Of a DNA stretch of 64,000 bases, positions 10,971 to 22,658 are shown one piece after another (position 1 is the first letter of the stretch; every line of letters begins with the position of its first letter). A program made the translations under genes and the position numbers. The notes beneath the pieces are model-generated. The model was not told where the DNA came from. It saw only the letters and a list, made by a program, of their open reading frames with translations, and made no database searches. The stretch comes from Diphasiastrum complanatum (taxonomy: Eukaryota > Streptophyta > Lycopodiopsida > Lycopodiales > Lycopodiaceae). The stretch covers positions 38,638,632 through 38,702,631 of the forward strand of contig CM055109.1 of NCBI GenBank assembly GCA_029204225.1. Reading direction: 5' to 3'.

Positions 10971-11890
10971 AAGGCAGGATCGAGACCAACAAGCAAAGGG
11001 AGCCAACAGAGGCAAATGGAAAAACAAAGAAAAGCCGAAACAACATAATGGATACAAGAAGATATGCATGAGATGCAAACACGGAGGACATACTGTCGAT
11101 TCGTGTTGGCTAAATCCGAAGATCGAGTGTATCCATTGTCACAAAAAGGGCCATGCAATTATGGACTGTTACTAGAACCCAAGAAACAAACAACCTCAAG
11201 GCAGATGAGAGAACAATAATAGTTCATCCTACGTCAAAGAGCCAGAAAGCTCGAAGATGGATGAAAAAAGATCGAATCATGGTAATTCGATTGCCTACAT
11301 TTGTGCAAACATGTGTGCAATATCGACACCTGACACACATGAGATAATCCTTGATTCAGAAGCAACCTCACACTTCGTTACATCAAGACGAATAATGTCT
11401 AACTTTCGAAGTGTAGATCCATCAAGATTTATTATTCTTGGAGACGGATCAAAACATCAAGTGAATGGTATTGGTTTGCTATGGCTCAACACAAACGACA
11501 GAGATAGATGACTCAAAGACGTTCTGTTCATACCTACACTGCATCAGGACTTGCTATCAGTTGCAAGAATAGCAGATGTTGGGAAGCGTGTGACGTTCTC
11601 AGACGAAGCATGCAATGTCATTGATGCAAGCACCAGTACATTGATTACACAAGGTAGAAGAAAAGACAACCTGTATCACTTGAAGGTACGCCTACCTGCA
11701 GATCAAGTACATCAAACCCATGATGATTCGTCAGATATTCTATGGCACAAAAGACTATGCCATATGAATTCAATGACATTGTATCAAGCAAGCCATCATG
11801 GAGCAATCACAAGGGTGAGCATCTCGAATGCAACTAGTTCGATGACCTGTGATGCATGTATAAAAGATAAGATGTCATTTGTGGACCTTT
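10971..11890 (+). pseudogene. Copia zinc knuckles, protease and integrase zinc domain
   Basis: Two CCHC knuckles lie at about 11065-11175 (CMRCKHGGHTVDSC and CIHCHKKGHAIMDC). The protease follows at 11257-11511, with the active site reading ILDSEATSHF instead of the canonical D-S/T-G-A, so the catalytic glycine is lost. At 11551-11890 come the protease tail (DLLSVARIADVGKRVTF) and the integrase HHCC-type region (LWHKRLCHMNSM ... CDACIKDKM). A stop interrupts near 11509. The DDE catalytic core that should follow is missing. Confidence 0.75.
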
Positions 11891-12620
11891 CGATGTGATC
11901 TCAGTAGGAGGCACATGACACCACACGAACTATGGTGGGGTAGAAAACCCAATCTGACTCATATTCGAATCTTTGGTTGTGCAGCATATGCACATATTCT
12001 TGACAAGCTTCAAAAGAAACTTGATAAGAAAGCAGAACAAGGATATCTTGTAAGATATGACAATCATTCGTCATACTACAGAATCTATATGCCAAAGCAA
12101 ACACAGTGAAGACAGTCAGAGACGTCAAGTTCGATGAGACCAGAACAATGGCCAACAATGATCTTGTCAGTTATGAAGTTCTTGGAAGACAATATTATGA
12201 TCTACCAACCGCAATAGAGGGAGCAGAGGATGAACAATCAGACGCAGATGTTTGAGTCGCACCTCAATCAAGCGACAAATCAGATGAAGAAATATTCACA
12301 AGTCTGCCTACTACTACAACACCTGTAAACTGAAATGGCTCTGGGCCTAGCAGAATAGATAAAGACAAGAGCATTGCAATACCAAAAGGATCTCCCAGGA
12401 GATCAACAAGAGAACGAAGAGCACCGACAAAATTTGTGCTAGGTAGCTCAGCTTCTACATCTGAAGAGTTCTATGGATTTAGTGGAGAACCACAAACATT
12501 TGAGGAAGCGATTGAATGTCCAAAGAAGGACAAATGGATCCAAGCCATGAATGAGGAGATGGAATCCATGAAGAAGAATTGAGGCACGGACATTGCCGCC
12601 ATTACCATATAAGTGAAAGA
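11891..12620 (+). pseudogene. Copia integrase C-terminal region and linker
   Basis: Right after the zinc domain, sequence jumps to the end of integrase (HMTPHELWWGRKPNLTHIRI ... FGCAAYAHI, 11914-12000), so roughly 500 bp of catalytic core has been deleted. The following 500 bp form the hydrophilic linker that precedes RT in copia (an RSTRERRAPTKFV-like segment near 12400-12436), broken by several stops. Confidence 0.65.
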
Positions 12621-13108
12621 CTGTAAAATGCAAGTGGGTATACAAGCTGAAGTGTGGACTGAATGGAAATATTTCAAAGTATAAAGCCAGACTTGTAGCG
12701 AAGGGTTTTTCTCATAAGTATGGTATCGACTATGTTGAGACCTTCTCTCTAGTCATGAAACATTTGTTCCTATTCCTACTATTTGCATATGCAGCCGCTT
12801 ATGATCTCAGGATTCACATCGTGGATGAAAAGATAGCGTTCTTGCATGGTGAGCTAGACGAAGAAGTCTACATGGATCAACCTCTAGGCTACATTTTGAA
12901 ATCACTTCCTACTTATGCATGCAGAATGCACAAGAGTATCTACGATCTGAAGCAATCAGCGCGACAATGGTATAAGAAGAAAGATCAAGCCATGAAATCC
13001 TTAGGATTCAAGCCACTAATAGCTGATTCCAATGTTTATGTAAGAATTACAGATGGGAAGATCATCATTGTAGCTGTATATGTGGACAACACTGTTCTGA
13101 ATATAGGT
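12621..13108 (+). pseudogene. Copia reverse transcriptase, truncated
   Basis: The RT start (CKWVYKLKCGLNGNISKYKA then RLVAKGFSHKYGIDYVETF) lies at 12630-12755. It continues in frame 12755-13117 with IVDEKIAFLHGELDEEVYMD, QPLGY, and LKQSARQWYKK. The catalytic box is YVDN where YVDD is expected. The frame ends a few codons later, exactly where a minus-strand copia begins, so thumb and RNase H are absent. A 165-bp piece of the same family is lodged inside gypsy at 59.07-59.23 kb. Confidence 0.75.
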
Positions 13109-13705
13109 TGTTGTTGAAATAGCTTCAGCCCAAAAGGACTTCGGAAGTGTCGCATGTGATAACATGCACTTTGCCGATTCGACTTAGGTTTTGTTCTTTT
13201 TCTTAGCAAGACCATTTGATCGAGGCGAATAGGAGGTAATGTATTGTTGCTCACTGTTGCTGTTAAGGCAGTACTCCTTGCATTCAATGGAGATGTTTTC
13301 TCTCCCATTGTTGGACCTCAGTGCTTTGATTCGTTAACCAGTTTGATTTTCTGCATGCTCTTTGAATTGTCTAAACTTAATTAAAGCTTCTGATTTTTGT
13401 TTAATGAAGTAAACAACTGTTCTTCTGAAAAATTTGTCAATAAAGGTGATGAAATATTTTGCATCTAGTAATGAAGGAGTTTGCATAGGTCCACATATAT
13501 CTGAATGAACAACATCTAACAGACCTTTGCTGCATGTCTATAACTCGATAAAAAAAGGATCCTAGTGTGCTTTCCAAAGATGCAGCTATGGCAGACAAGG
13601 AGATCGACTTTACTAGAAGGATAGTCGAGATCAAGTGCTAGGGATTGGCCGGACATGTTTGAAACAGATGCATAATTCAAGTGTCCTAAGCGATGATGCC
13701 ATAAT
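13100..13705 (-). pseudogene. Copia integrase, truncated
   Basis: On the minus strand from 13705 downward: WHHRLGHLNYASVSNMSG, the CHSCIFGKH pair of the zinc domain, then HSDICGPM (first Asp), FITFIDKFFRR, IKALRSNNGRE (second Asp changed to Asn), SYSPRSNGLAKKKNKT (the position of the catalytic Glu changed to Lys) and FWAEAISTTTYI. It stops at about 13100 against the truncated RT of the plus-strand copia. Catalytic losses and stops make it inactive. Confidence 0.75.
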
Positions 13706-13711
13706 AATGCT

Positions 13712-14161
13712 TTATGTCACAAGAACAGAGGTTTTTAAAGCTTGACTAGAATCAGAAAAACATTGTGCCAATCTATATAAGTATCCATGCCTTTTGTTGA
13801 GTTCAAGGATCTTATTACTCCTATCAATGATTCTGCATTGGTCATATTCAAACTCCACCCTATGACCTAAATCTGTGATTCTACTTACTGATAGCATATT
13901 TGTAGATAGTTTAGGAACATACAAGACTTTCGTCAGTAGTTTGAATTGATCATGTTGGAATCTTAATCTTACAGTACCTTCACCTTCGATAGTGTGAGTA
14001 CTATCGTCACCAAGATGAACATACTTCTTCGTGTTGTAAGGTGTATAGGATTGGAAAATCTCGCGATGATTGGTCATATGTTGAGTAGCTCCGAAATCCA
14101 GAAACCATGAATCATCCGAATTCACGTATTTGTCTTTGACCATAAAAGCGTCTTCGTCCAT
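13712..14161 (-). pseudogene. Copia protease region
   Basis: An open 149-codon frame. The active-site stretch is DSWFLDFGATQHMT, so the usual D-S/T-G-A has Phe in the second position. The fold continues with VHLGDDSTHTIEGEGTVRL and VLYVPKLSTNMLSVSRITDL, typical of copia protease followed by the pre-integrase linker. It is collinear with gag above and integrase below. Confidence 0.75.
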
Positions 14162-14236
14162 TTTGACTTCAGGAGATGCTGTAACTATATTTGCTTGTTG
14201 ATCAGATTTCTTGGCTGCATTCTTTGCTTTGAGAAT

Positions 14237-15123
14237 TTAGCAATCTTGGATCTCATGGTTACTGCATTTGCAATACCTGCAAAACATCTTCTTCTTCAAC
14301 GAATGTGGATTCGATGATTGTTCTTGACCTTGAGTATGTTTTTGATTTGATGTAGACTGCTTAGAGCTTTTTTGCTTCTGTCGTTTTGAGCCCTTGTTGA
14401 TATATAGAGCATGAGACGAAGAGGTAGACAAAGTATCTTGACTTCTTTGATTATCTTCTTGCAGCAACATAGTGATAACTCTGATAAGAGTTAAATCTGA
14501 GTGTGTCGTGATGATCATCACCCAGTTTTCATATGTAGAAGGCAAGCTTGAAAGCAATGTCATAATTGCATTTTGATCATCTATGACGGATCCAACAACG
14601 ACCATCTGTTGCAAGAAATTATTAAACTGGTTAATATGATTTTGAAGAGCATCATTATTTGACATCTTGAGTGTGAAGAATTTTCTTCGAAGATGTAACT
14701 TAGTAGTTACGTCTCTCACATCATATAGTGAGCTCAGGATGTCCCAAACTTATTTCAAAGTTCTGGCTTCAGTTACATGGCCAATTTGAGTATCTGATAT
14801 ATTGAGGATAATACACGTGAAAGCTTTACCATCCTTCCACTTCCATTTCGAGTCATCTGTGTCATCTTCAAGCTTCACTTATATGTAACAACATCCCACA
14901 ACTCGTTGGCAATTAGCAAGGTCTTCATCTTAAATTTCCATGAATGATAATTGGATCCATTCAGCTTGTTTGTGATAAGACCGAATTTACTTTGAGAATC
15001 CATCTGGAACTTTAGATTGTCGATGATTTGGTTGTCGTCAAGAGGAAGATACAATGTTGTGGAAATCAATTCTCTGATACTGAAACAAATTGATTCGAAT
15101 TGAAGTATAATTTGATATCGCAA
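14237..15123 (-). pseudogene. Copia gag
   Basis: Frame 15123-14875 ends with the gag signature NKLNGSNYHSWKFKMKTLL and ANELWDVV. A gap of about 150 bp with stops follows. Frame 14719-14237 then covers the rest of the UBN2-type gag (LPSTYENWVMIITTHSDLT) and one zinc knuckle (CRYCKCSNHEIQDC, where the glycine before His is replaced). It starts about 100 bp after the primer site, and a stop at the frame change separates the two parts. Confidence 0.75.
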
Positions 15124-15180
15124 AAGATACCAAACGTAAGAGCATACGCTCTGATAGTATTAGGCCTTGAAGAATCAATG

Positions 15181-15191
15181 CTTTGATACCA
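15181..15191 (-). promoter_or_regulatory. Primer-binding site (initiator Met-tRNA type)
   Basis: The minus strand reads TGGTATCAAAG immediately after the LTR end ...CCAACA, giving the right LTR/primer junction for the minus-strand copia. Confidence 0.75.
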
Positions 15192-16000
15192 TGTTGGAAA
15201 GAGGTGTGTGAAAGATAGGTCGAACTCGAAAAGAAAAAAAATTGAAAAAAAAAATTCAAACGGCAAGGAAAAAAACTTGTCGTGCGCAGCGAAATAAATT
15301 ATCTTTCTCTTTCTTTATGCATGATTACGCCTATCAATTTTGAACAAAGCAACAATGATAGAAATCACGTTTGATCTTATAGTAACTAACTTTGAAATCA
15401 TTAATACTACAGTGACTACATAGCCAAACATAAGGCATCGAAAATAGACAAATAATTTGTCACGAAACACTACAGACATAGTCGCAAAACATCAGACAAA
15501 TAATTAGTCGCGGAGAACTATTGAAACACATACATTTTGAGACGAGGCTGAATGCAATAAGAATTCAATATTGATTCAGTACGAAAATGAACCAAATGTA
15601 AATGAGTACAAAAAGTGGCGGATTGGAGCCGCGTACTCTAAGCTATCTCTGAGCAGCTAAAATGTAAGTCTGAATTAAGTGCAACTACTTATAAGTAGTC
15701 AACGCAATAGCAATCTCTAATAAACTCTAAAGAACAGCTAGAATGCTCAACAGTGTTCAAGCTCGCAGGCTTGACTATGCGATACTTGATTATTCTCTCA
15801 TTATGAGATGTTGAAATATGAATAGCTATTTATACTAAGCAATTAGGTTGTCAAAAAGCGTCATCCAGTTGGCTGTGATGTGCTGGTATCCATCCAGTTA
15901 GGACTTATCAGAAACTACTTGCTGATGGATTAATGCAAGTCAGTGGCTTTGGTCGTAATTAGTCTGTCTGCATAAATGAATGTAAATTGTCATTGTGAGC
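15192..16000 (-). repeat. Copia 5' LTR (outer boundary uncertain)
   Basis: The inner end is exact (AACA next to the primer site). A TATA-like AGTATAAATAGC lies near 15835-15825 on the minus strand. The outer end is somewhere between about 15950 and 16090, before recognisable gypsy sequence begins. No partner LTR exists because the element is cut at 13.1 kb. Confidence 0.5.
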
Positions 16001-16678
16001 CGTTTTCGAGTAGTTATGCAGACTGTGTAAAAACACAAGGAAACTGCAGGTCTGGATAAAAGTTGGACGAAGATTAAAAATGTTGATTAGTCGATTACTA
16101 GGAGAATAATCCAATAGAAATAAGTAGAAGGAACTTGGTGTGCCAATGGATAAAATCACCGTCCATACACCAACTGGCCTTTAATTTACCAATTGTTCAA
16201 CTGGAATATTGCAGTTGATTTCCATCAGGCCCTACAAGCTTACTCCCAAGAATACATGTTTTCACCAGATCTGTCGTTAGGCAGTCAAAAATAATATGCG
16301 AAAGATTTGGCTATGTTGCCGTCTATTCAAGCACGTTGGGATGATTGTTTACTAGTCCTTTGCTTTGATTCAAATATTCCAATGGTGTCTGACAAAGTTC
16401 AAGACCAATTGCCGAGAGCCAAAGGCTCTACTATTGTGCGATGATGCTTGGTGATTCATGGGAGAAAAAATTCATCTCTTGGACAATGTCTAAGTAGTTG
16501 TCAAGAGTTAATAAGTGCTTTTTTATGCACAACATTGATTTCAACATGGCGCACCCGAAATTCATGGAGAAGGTTCAGTACCATTCAATATAAAGATCCG
16601 ACACGATGTGAATCAGAGCCCCAAGTAGTAAATCTTGCTAGGTGTCATGGGACCACCAACAGTTTTGGTGGGGGATAC

Positions 16679-17497
<819 letters not shown>

Positions 17498-17499
17498 GT

Positions 17500-17705
17500 C
17501 TGATACATTTTGGCAATCTAGCCAAACACCACATAATCAGACACTTGTCATTTAAAAGATCAAGTTCACATTCTGATCGAAGATGATTGATACATTCAAT
17601 GTAATCATGCACCATTTCTTTCTTTTCCATTTCAATTTTATTTAATAACAGACAATGATCTTCCATGAATTTATGCACAGATGGAGGGGGAGAATATATC
17701 TTCAC
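17500..17705 (-). pseudogene. Gypsy gag fragment
   Basis: The minus-strand frame holds VHKFMEDHCLLLNKIEM, then MVHDYIECINHLRSECELDL and IMWCLARLPKCI. These match, in the same order, the gag of the 11-kb gypsy (KFMEDPFLLLSKVKM, VRDYIERVKCLRSECKAEL, IMWFLSGLLKRI at about 56.8-56.5 kb). It is a short internal piece, bounded on one side by an LTR end and on the other by copia integrase. Confidence 0.75.
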
Positions 17706-18400
17706 AAAATTCAAGGAGTTCTGTAAGGCCAGTGGAATACATCAACAATATACAACCAGCTACTCACCTTAGTCCAATGGTATAGCTGAACGAAAGAATC
17801 GGACACTCATCGAAAGTGCTAAAAGCATGCTGACCCATGCCCCTCTTCCAAAGAAATTTTGGACAGAAGTTGTTACTACAGCTGCCTATTCGTAAAATCG
17901 ATCCATCACCAAGGCCCTGAATGGCAAGACACCTTATGAGGTGTGGACAGGATTGAAATCATCACTCAAAAATATTTGAGTGTTTGGATGCATCGCTCTC
18001 AGATCCTTGAAGATCTAAGAAGAAAGCTGGATGATAATAGCAGAAAAATGATATTTATCGGCTCTTCCCTAGACCACAAGGCATACAAGCTCTACAATTT
18101 GGATACCGAGAAGACATTCACTAGTAGAGATGTCATTTTTGTTAAAGACCAGTTCATCGACCACAAAGGAAAAGTTGCTGATAAATCTGACCCAAGGATC
18201 AAGCAACCAAACAATTCTGATCCAATGATTCAACTGTAGAATATTGACACTGACTCAAACAATGAGTCAAAATCTCAATGAGTCAACCCACATCAGAGGA
18301 CCGAAGTTCAACCCAGAAGGTCGAACAAGTCCAGAGAGCCTCCATCTAGATTTCTGAATGATCCAGCCTGCTACTTTGTGCAGGAACCAAACACCGTTTC
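17706..18400 (+). pseudogene. Copia integrase C-terminal half and linker
   Basis: It opens mid-domain with KEFCKASGIHQQYTTSYSP and NGIAERKNRTLIESAKSMLT (the catalytic Glu region), then KKFWTEVVTTAAYS and NGKTPYEVWTGLKSS. Frame 17943-18239 covers the integrase C-terminus (NLDTEKTFTSRDVIFVKDQF). A Pro/Ser-rich linker follows. Everything 5' of this point is missing. Nearly the same sequence occurs in the copia at 44.6-45.2 kb, so the two are family members. Confidence 0.75.
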
Positions 18401-18419
18401 TGAGGCAACGTCAACTCCT

Positions 18420-19110
18420 GATGCTAACCAGTGAAAAGCAATGATGGACACCGAATGTGATTCTTTGATGGAGAATCAAATGTGGACAATCACTGAGCTT
18501 CCAAAGGATCGAAACCCAATTCCATGCAAATATATATTCAAGACGAAGTACAATGCTGAAGGAAGGCTAAATCATTACAAGGCTAGGCTAGTCGCCAAAG
18601 GCTTTTCCCAGATTCCAGATCTTGATTATTCAAAAACCTTCAACCCAGTTGTAAAACATGCTTCGATCTGCCTACTCCTCTCCTTTGCAGCCACAACAGA
18701 TGTTGAAGTCCACTAGATGGATGTCCAGACCACTTTCCTCAATGGAACCATCGAATAGGAAATCTATATGGCACAGCCAGAGGGATACGAACTCAATGGC
18801 AAGCAACAACACCTTGTATGCAAAATCCACAAGGTGCTCTATGGACTGAAACAGTCACCCAGAGCCTGGTTTCAGAAGATCAACACATTTATGATAAAGA
18901 ATGGTTTTATTCCGAACTCGACAGACTCGAATGTCTACTTCAAGTCTGTATCAGATTACTTCATCATCATCACTCTCTATGTTACACTCTTATTCAGTAA
19001 CAATTTGAATCTGATGAATGATACAAAATGCATGCTGGCCCAAGAATACAAGATGACAGACATGGGTCCAGCCCACTATTGTCTCGGAATCCAAATCCAA
19101 TGAGATCGAC
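18420..19110 (+). pseudogene. Copia reverse transcriptase lacking the YVDD box
   Basis: Frame 18441-18716 encodes MENQMWTITELPKDRNPIPC, KYIFKTKYNAEGRL and YKARLVAKGFSQIPDLDYSK. A stop follows, then frame 18768-19103 (PEGYELNGKQQHLVCKIHKV, LYGLKQSPRAWFQK). At the catalytic site it reads LYVTLLFSNN, whereas the sister copy at 45.7 kb reads LYVDDMLLFSNN, so a small deletion removed both catalytic aspartates. Inactive. Confidence 0.75.
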
Positions 19111-19940
19111 CCAGCACACTGACTTTATTAGTCAGTAATGATATCTCAACAACGTGCTGAAAAAGTATGGAATGGCCAACCATAAACCAAGTCACTTTCC
19201 ACTCGATCCTGGACTAAAGTTATCAAAGGAACAGTCTCCTCAAACTGAGGTAGAAAAGAAAGAGATGAAGCGTTACCAGTTTCAATCCATCATTGGCTCA
19301 CTGATGTATGCAATGATCTACACGCGACCAGATGTTGCATATTCGATCAGTATACTTAGCCAGTTTCTGTCAAATCCAGGCTTAACTCATTGAAAAGCAC
19401 TAACAAAGTCATGAAGTACATCCAAGCAATGAAAACTCTCAGCATCTACTACGGAGGTAGCCGCACTGCCAATTCTTGAAGCCTACACAGACGCAGATTG
19501 GGAAAGAGATGTCGACACCAGAAAATCAACTTCTGGATTTGTATTTTTATACAACCAAGGCCCAATCTCATAGAACAGACAGAAGCAGACCTCAATTGCA
19601 TTATCATCAACATAGTTGTCACAAATGCAACCAAAGAGGCGGTCTGGCTAAGGCAACTGCTTGCAGACATCAACCTTGTACAAACACTTCCTACAACAAT
19701 CTATTGTGACAATCAAAGCACAATAACATTATCTCTCAATCCAAGATTTCACTCTCGAAGCAAACATATCAAAATCAGATATCATTACTTTAGAGAGAAA
19801 GTGCATAGCAAGGTAGTAGCATTGGTTTCTGCAAAACAAACTACATGACAGTAGATTACTTCACAAAGGCTCTATCAAAGGAGCAACATCTCAGATTTAA
19901 CGATATGTTAAATATGAAGATCAAGGTTTTTCAGGATCCA
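19111..19940 (+). pseudogene. Copia RT thumb and RNase H
   Basis: Frame 19154-19393 contains YGMANHKPSHFPLDPGLKLS and IIGSLMYAMIYTRPDVAYSI. Later frames supply RNase H (KEAVWLRQLLADINLVQTLP, YCDNQSTITLSLNPRFHSRS, KHIKIRYHYFREKV to about 19825) and a degraded tail ending before the purine tract. RNase H degrades the RNA template during reverse transcription. There are several frameshifts. Confidence 0.75.
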
Positions 19941-19953
19941 CATTAAGGGGGAG

Positions 19954-20641
19954 TGTTAGATTTCTTGTGCTCAGTCTTAAATAAATCATTCAAGTAATGA
20001 GCATCCTGAAAACCGGAGGCCGACTACATGTTTCGGACCTTCACATTTTTTGTGGCTTAAACGTTTTTAAGGCACCTTCGCCTTTTTCACCCCTTCGCAA
20101 AAAATGCGACACAGTGGCCAGAATGCCTTGGAATCCATTTCAAGACCACCTTTGTCTTTTTCGCATTTTTCCTGCCTTCGCTCTAGAGGCACCTTCAAGA
20201 TTTACATACCTTCAGTCTGAGGGCACCTTCGAGTTTTTTGGGTTTTCTCCAATAGTGGCAGACCGACATCACCAACTTATAATCAATCCTAAAAACAGTT
20301 GGACCGCTAAATATCGCAAGGGCGGTTATCCACTTTGTACATATACAAAAACTGACGTAAATAGCATTCAATGCTTGTAAGATATTTTTTGAAGACACTT
20401 GTAAATATATACTACTAGCTGAATCAAGCAATGTAAGTGTTCTTTTTTCAATTAGAGTTATTTATAGCCATCGTTATCATGCTTAGCAAGCTGAAGTTAT
20501 TACTTCAAGCCATTGTACTCATTGTTGATATTAAACAAAGTGCAATTGTTATCTCACTACTGTATTGTTCATTTGAGCAATGTCTATGAATCATTATTCT
20601 TGAATATTTCTGCTGCTAATTGTTGCGTTTCCGTTCCTACA
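19954..20641 (+). repeat. Copia 3' LTR
   Basis: It begins TGTTAGATTTCTTGTGCTC after the purine tract AAGGGGGAG (19945-19953), parallel to AAGAAGGAG/TGTTGGATTTCAATGCTC in the sister element at 46729. The end is placed at TTCCTACA (20641) by rough comparison with the sister LTR and is uncertain. It contains the repeated GGCACCTTC segments listed separately. Confidence 0.65.
20040..20240 (+). repeat. Interspersed CACCTTC / CCTTCG repeats inside LTR
   Basis: At least three GGCACCTTC units (near 20071, 20189 and 20223) plus several CCTTCGC and TTCGC variants occur within 200 bp, separated by T-rich stretches. The motif resembles the reverse complement of the GCGAAGGT repeats in the gypsy untranslated regions. 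Confidence 0.6.
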
Positions 20642-20909
<268 letters not shown>

Positions 20910-21021
20910 CATCAGCGGGTTCTTTCTCTGGGAATGAAGCAGTTGGCGGAAGTGGGGGTGAGGTTGGCTCCTGCCTCCTAGCCAGCCTAATAGTACACCA
21001 AGAAAACTGGAGCTCAGATTA

Positions 21022-21177
21022 GAGAATGTGTTCTCTTCTCTCCCGAAATTGTAGTTTGGAACATTCTCTTTCTAAGCACAGCCCGTCTCACAATTCGAAT
21101 AAATTCGAAGAATAAGAAGAATGGGAGAAATATAAATACAGAGAATGCGTTCTCTTCTCTCCCAAAATTGCAGTTTC
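21022..21177 (+). repeat. Direct repeat pair, about 37 bp each
   Basis: The unit GAGAATGTGTTCTCTTCTCT and the following bases through TTGTAGTTT recur at about 21141-21177 with few changes (GAGAATGCGTTCTC...). The first 14 bases are partly palindromic. The copies are about 118 bp apart. I cannot assign them to a known element. Confidence 0.6.
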
Positions 21178-21228
21178 GAATATAGTTTGCAATTGTCGAA
21201 TGCAAAGTTGTCATATGTTGTTTAGATT

Positions 21229-21606
21229 ATGTGTTGTTGTATGTACATTTTTTTTTCTGACATTCTTGGTGTTGTTGCAGATGTGAAGATCTACATAAAT
21301 CACAGGACCTTTGTGCGAGATGTGATGAAGTTATTTTGTTTCGGTGATGAGGTGTCTTGTTGTTCCATTTTGTGGTTGATAGAAGCTTATGCAGAGTTCT
21401 TATTCCAACAACAAAGGAGAAGATGTTTTATTCTGAGAGAATATCGATTCCTATTAGATGTAGATATGTTACTTAGGAATGTGGCATATGTTTGGAGACA
21501 TGTTAGTATTGTTAGACTCGGTGACTTTGAGCCAATGTTAGAAAACCTGGTGTATGCCCAGGTATTGGTTTCTGATTTATCAGATGACCTGATGTCTATT
21601 TCTTAA
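21229..21606 (+). CDS. Unrecognised open frame, possible host exon
   Basis: A 125-codon frame in normal, non-repetitive sequence. A plausible splice acceptor (TGTTGTTGCAG, ending about 21280) is followed by VKIYINHRTFVRDVMKLFCF, then SILWLIEAYAEFLFQQQRRR, REYRFLLDVDMLLRNVAYVW and VRLGDFEPMLENLVYAQVLV, ending LSDDLMSIS and a stop at 21606. The composition (hydrophobic heptads, balanced charge) looks protein-like. I do not recognise any domain. It could be the last exon of a gene or part of an unfamiliar transposable element. Confidence 0.3.
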   Translation: MCCCMYIFFSDILGVVADVKIYINHRTFVRDVMKLFCFGDEVSCCSILWLIEAYAEFLFQQQRRRCFILREYRFLLDVDMLLRNVAYVWRHVSIVRLGDFEPMLENLVYAQVLVSDLSDDLMSIS

Positions 21607-21739
21607 AAAGATTGGAATATGAAATTGTTGCTGCTCTAATTTTTTATAACAATTTGGGTGTTTGTGATGAATGTTTTTCAAACCCACACATTGAATACAC
21701 ACACAGACACCAGGCACACACATCGCTAAATAAAAGTAA

Positions 21740-21776
21740 ACACACACACACACACACACACATACACATACACATT
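21740..21776 (+). repeat. (CA)n microsatellite, imperfect
   Basis: A run of CA dinucleotides followed by interrupted CATACA units. Confidence 0.9.
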
Positions 21777-21784
21777 CCCTGTCA

Positions 21785-21960
21785 CCTTCGACCACCCACT
21801 TTCGCAAAATTTTGAGGGCCTTTCGAGAAGGCTTCCTAAAATCCGAGAAGGCTTTGTGGGATTTTCACGAAGCCTTCTCGAAAGTGGGCCTCGATGCCTT
21901 TGCGAAGGCTTCGCAAGGGCCGCTTCGTGAAGGCTTCGCAAAAATACCTCAAAAATACCT
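21785..21960. repeat. Foldback-like cluster of GAAGGCTTCG / CGAAGCCTTC motifs
   Basis: GAAGGCTTC, CGAAGCCTTCTCG, GAAGGCTTCGCAA and related words occur on both strands at short spacing, so single strands could form several alternative hairpins. No terminal inverted repeats or target duplications were identified. The CTTCGC core resembles the repeats in the gypsy leader and the copia LTR at 20.0-20.2 kb. Confidence 0.5.
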
Positions 21961-21961
21961 T

Positions 21962-22658
21962 GGCAACATGCTTTGACTTACAATAAGGAGATTGAGCTGA
22001 CTGATGAGCAGGTCCTACAACACATGGACCCAGATCGTTATGGAATTAAGAAAGTACCAGCTCAATCGCCACAAAAATCTGCTATGGCAAAAGTTTCAAA
22101 GATAGATCCACCAAGGACACCTGCGAATAAGAAGAATTAGCTGATGCAATGCTACAACCAGATGATCCGGTGGAGTGATCTACCTGAAGAGGCTTTAGCT
22201 ACAATGGATGTTGATATTCGCAACCACGAGGCGAATATCACACCAGTTCCGAAGAAAGACAACAAGGACGAATCCACCAAAGTGACGGAAAAAGACAAAA
22301 AAAAGGTGTTGGATTCCTTGAAGTCAATCAGGATGAACTCGGATACAGTGTCATCCTCTACTCAGATGACGGAGAACCAAAAGATGACCAGTCGGGCTAA
22401 GATTAATATGCTGAAGGAGGAATCTCGATGAGCACCAGTTCACGAGATGCCTGAAACCTTCAAGAATTATACCTTGGACGACGTGGTAATTATGATGCCG
22501 CATACAAAATTAGATGATAGCCAAAATGCCTAGGTTGTCCCTCTATCCTATATATGGGATAAAAGTTTAAAAATTCAATTTTAACGGTGAACCAATGCTT
22601 TTCACATTCATTTGTGCATTAAATTCCTATCAATAAAGTGTTTCAAGGGCACAATTGT
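21962..22658 (+). pseudogene. Unrecognised coding remnant interrupted by a copia LTR
   Basis: A reading frame persists from 21962 to 22431 with one in-frame stop (about 22138). It contains ELTDEQVLQHMDPDRYGIKK, VPAQSPQKSAMAKVSKIDPP, MIRWSDLPEEALATMDVDIR and a Lys/Asp-rich stretch. The same frame resumes after a TGA (HEMPETFKNYTLDDVVIMMP) and decays up to the LTR at 22659. The hydrophilic, charged composition suggests a nucleic-acid-binding or gag-like protein, but I cannot name a family. The LTR appears to have landed in this frame. Confidence 0.35.

Noticed and set aside
12471-12677. Minus-strand frames over the copia linker
   Set aside because: Antisense of copia coding sequence with no independent similarity.
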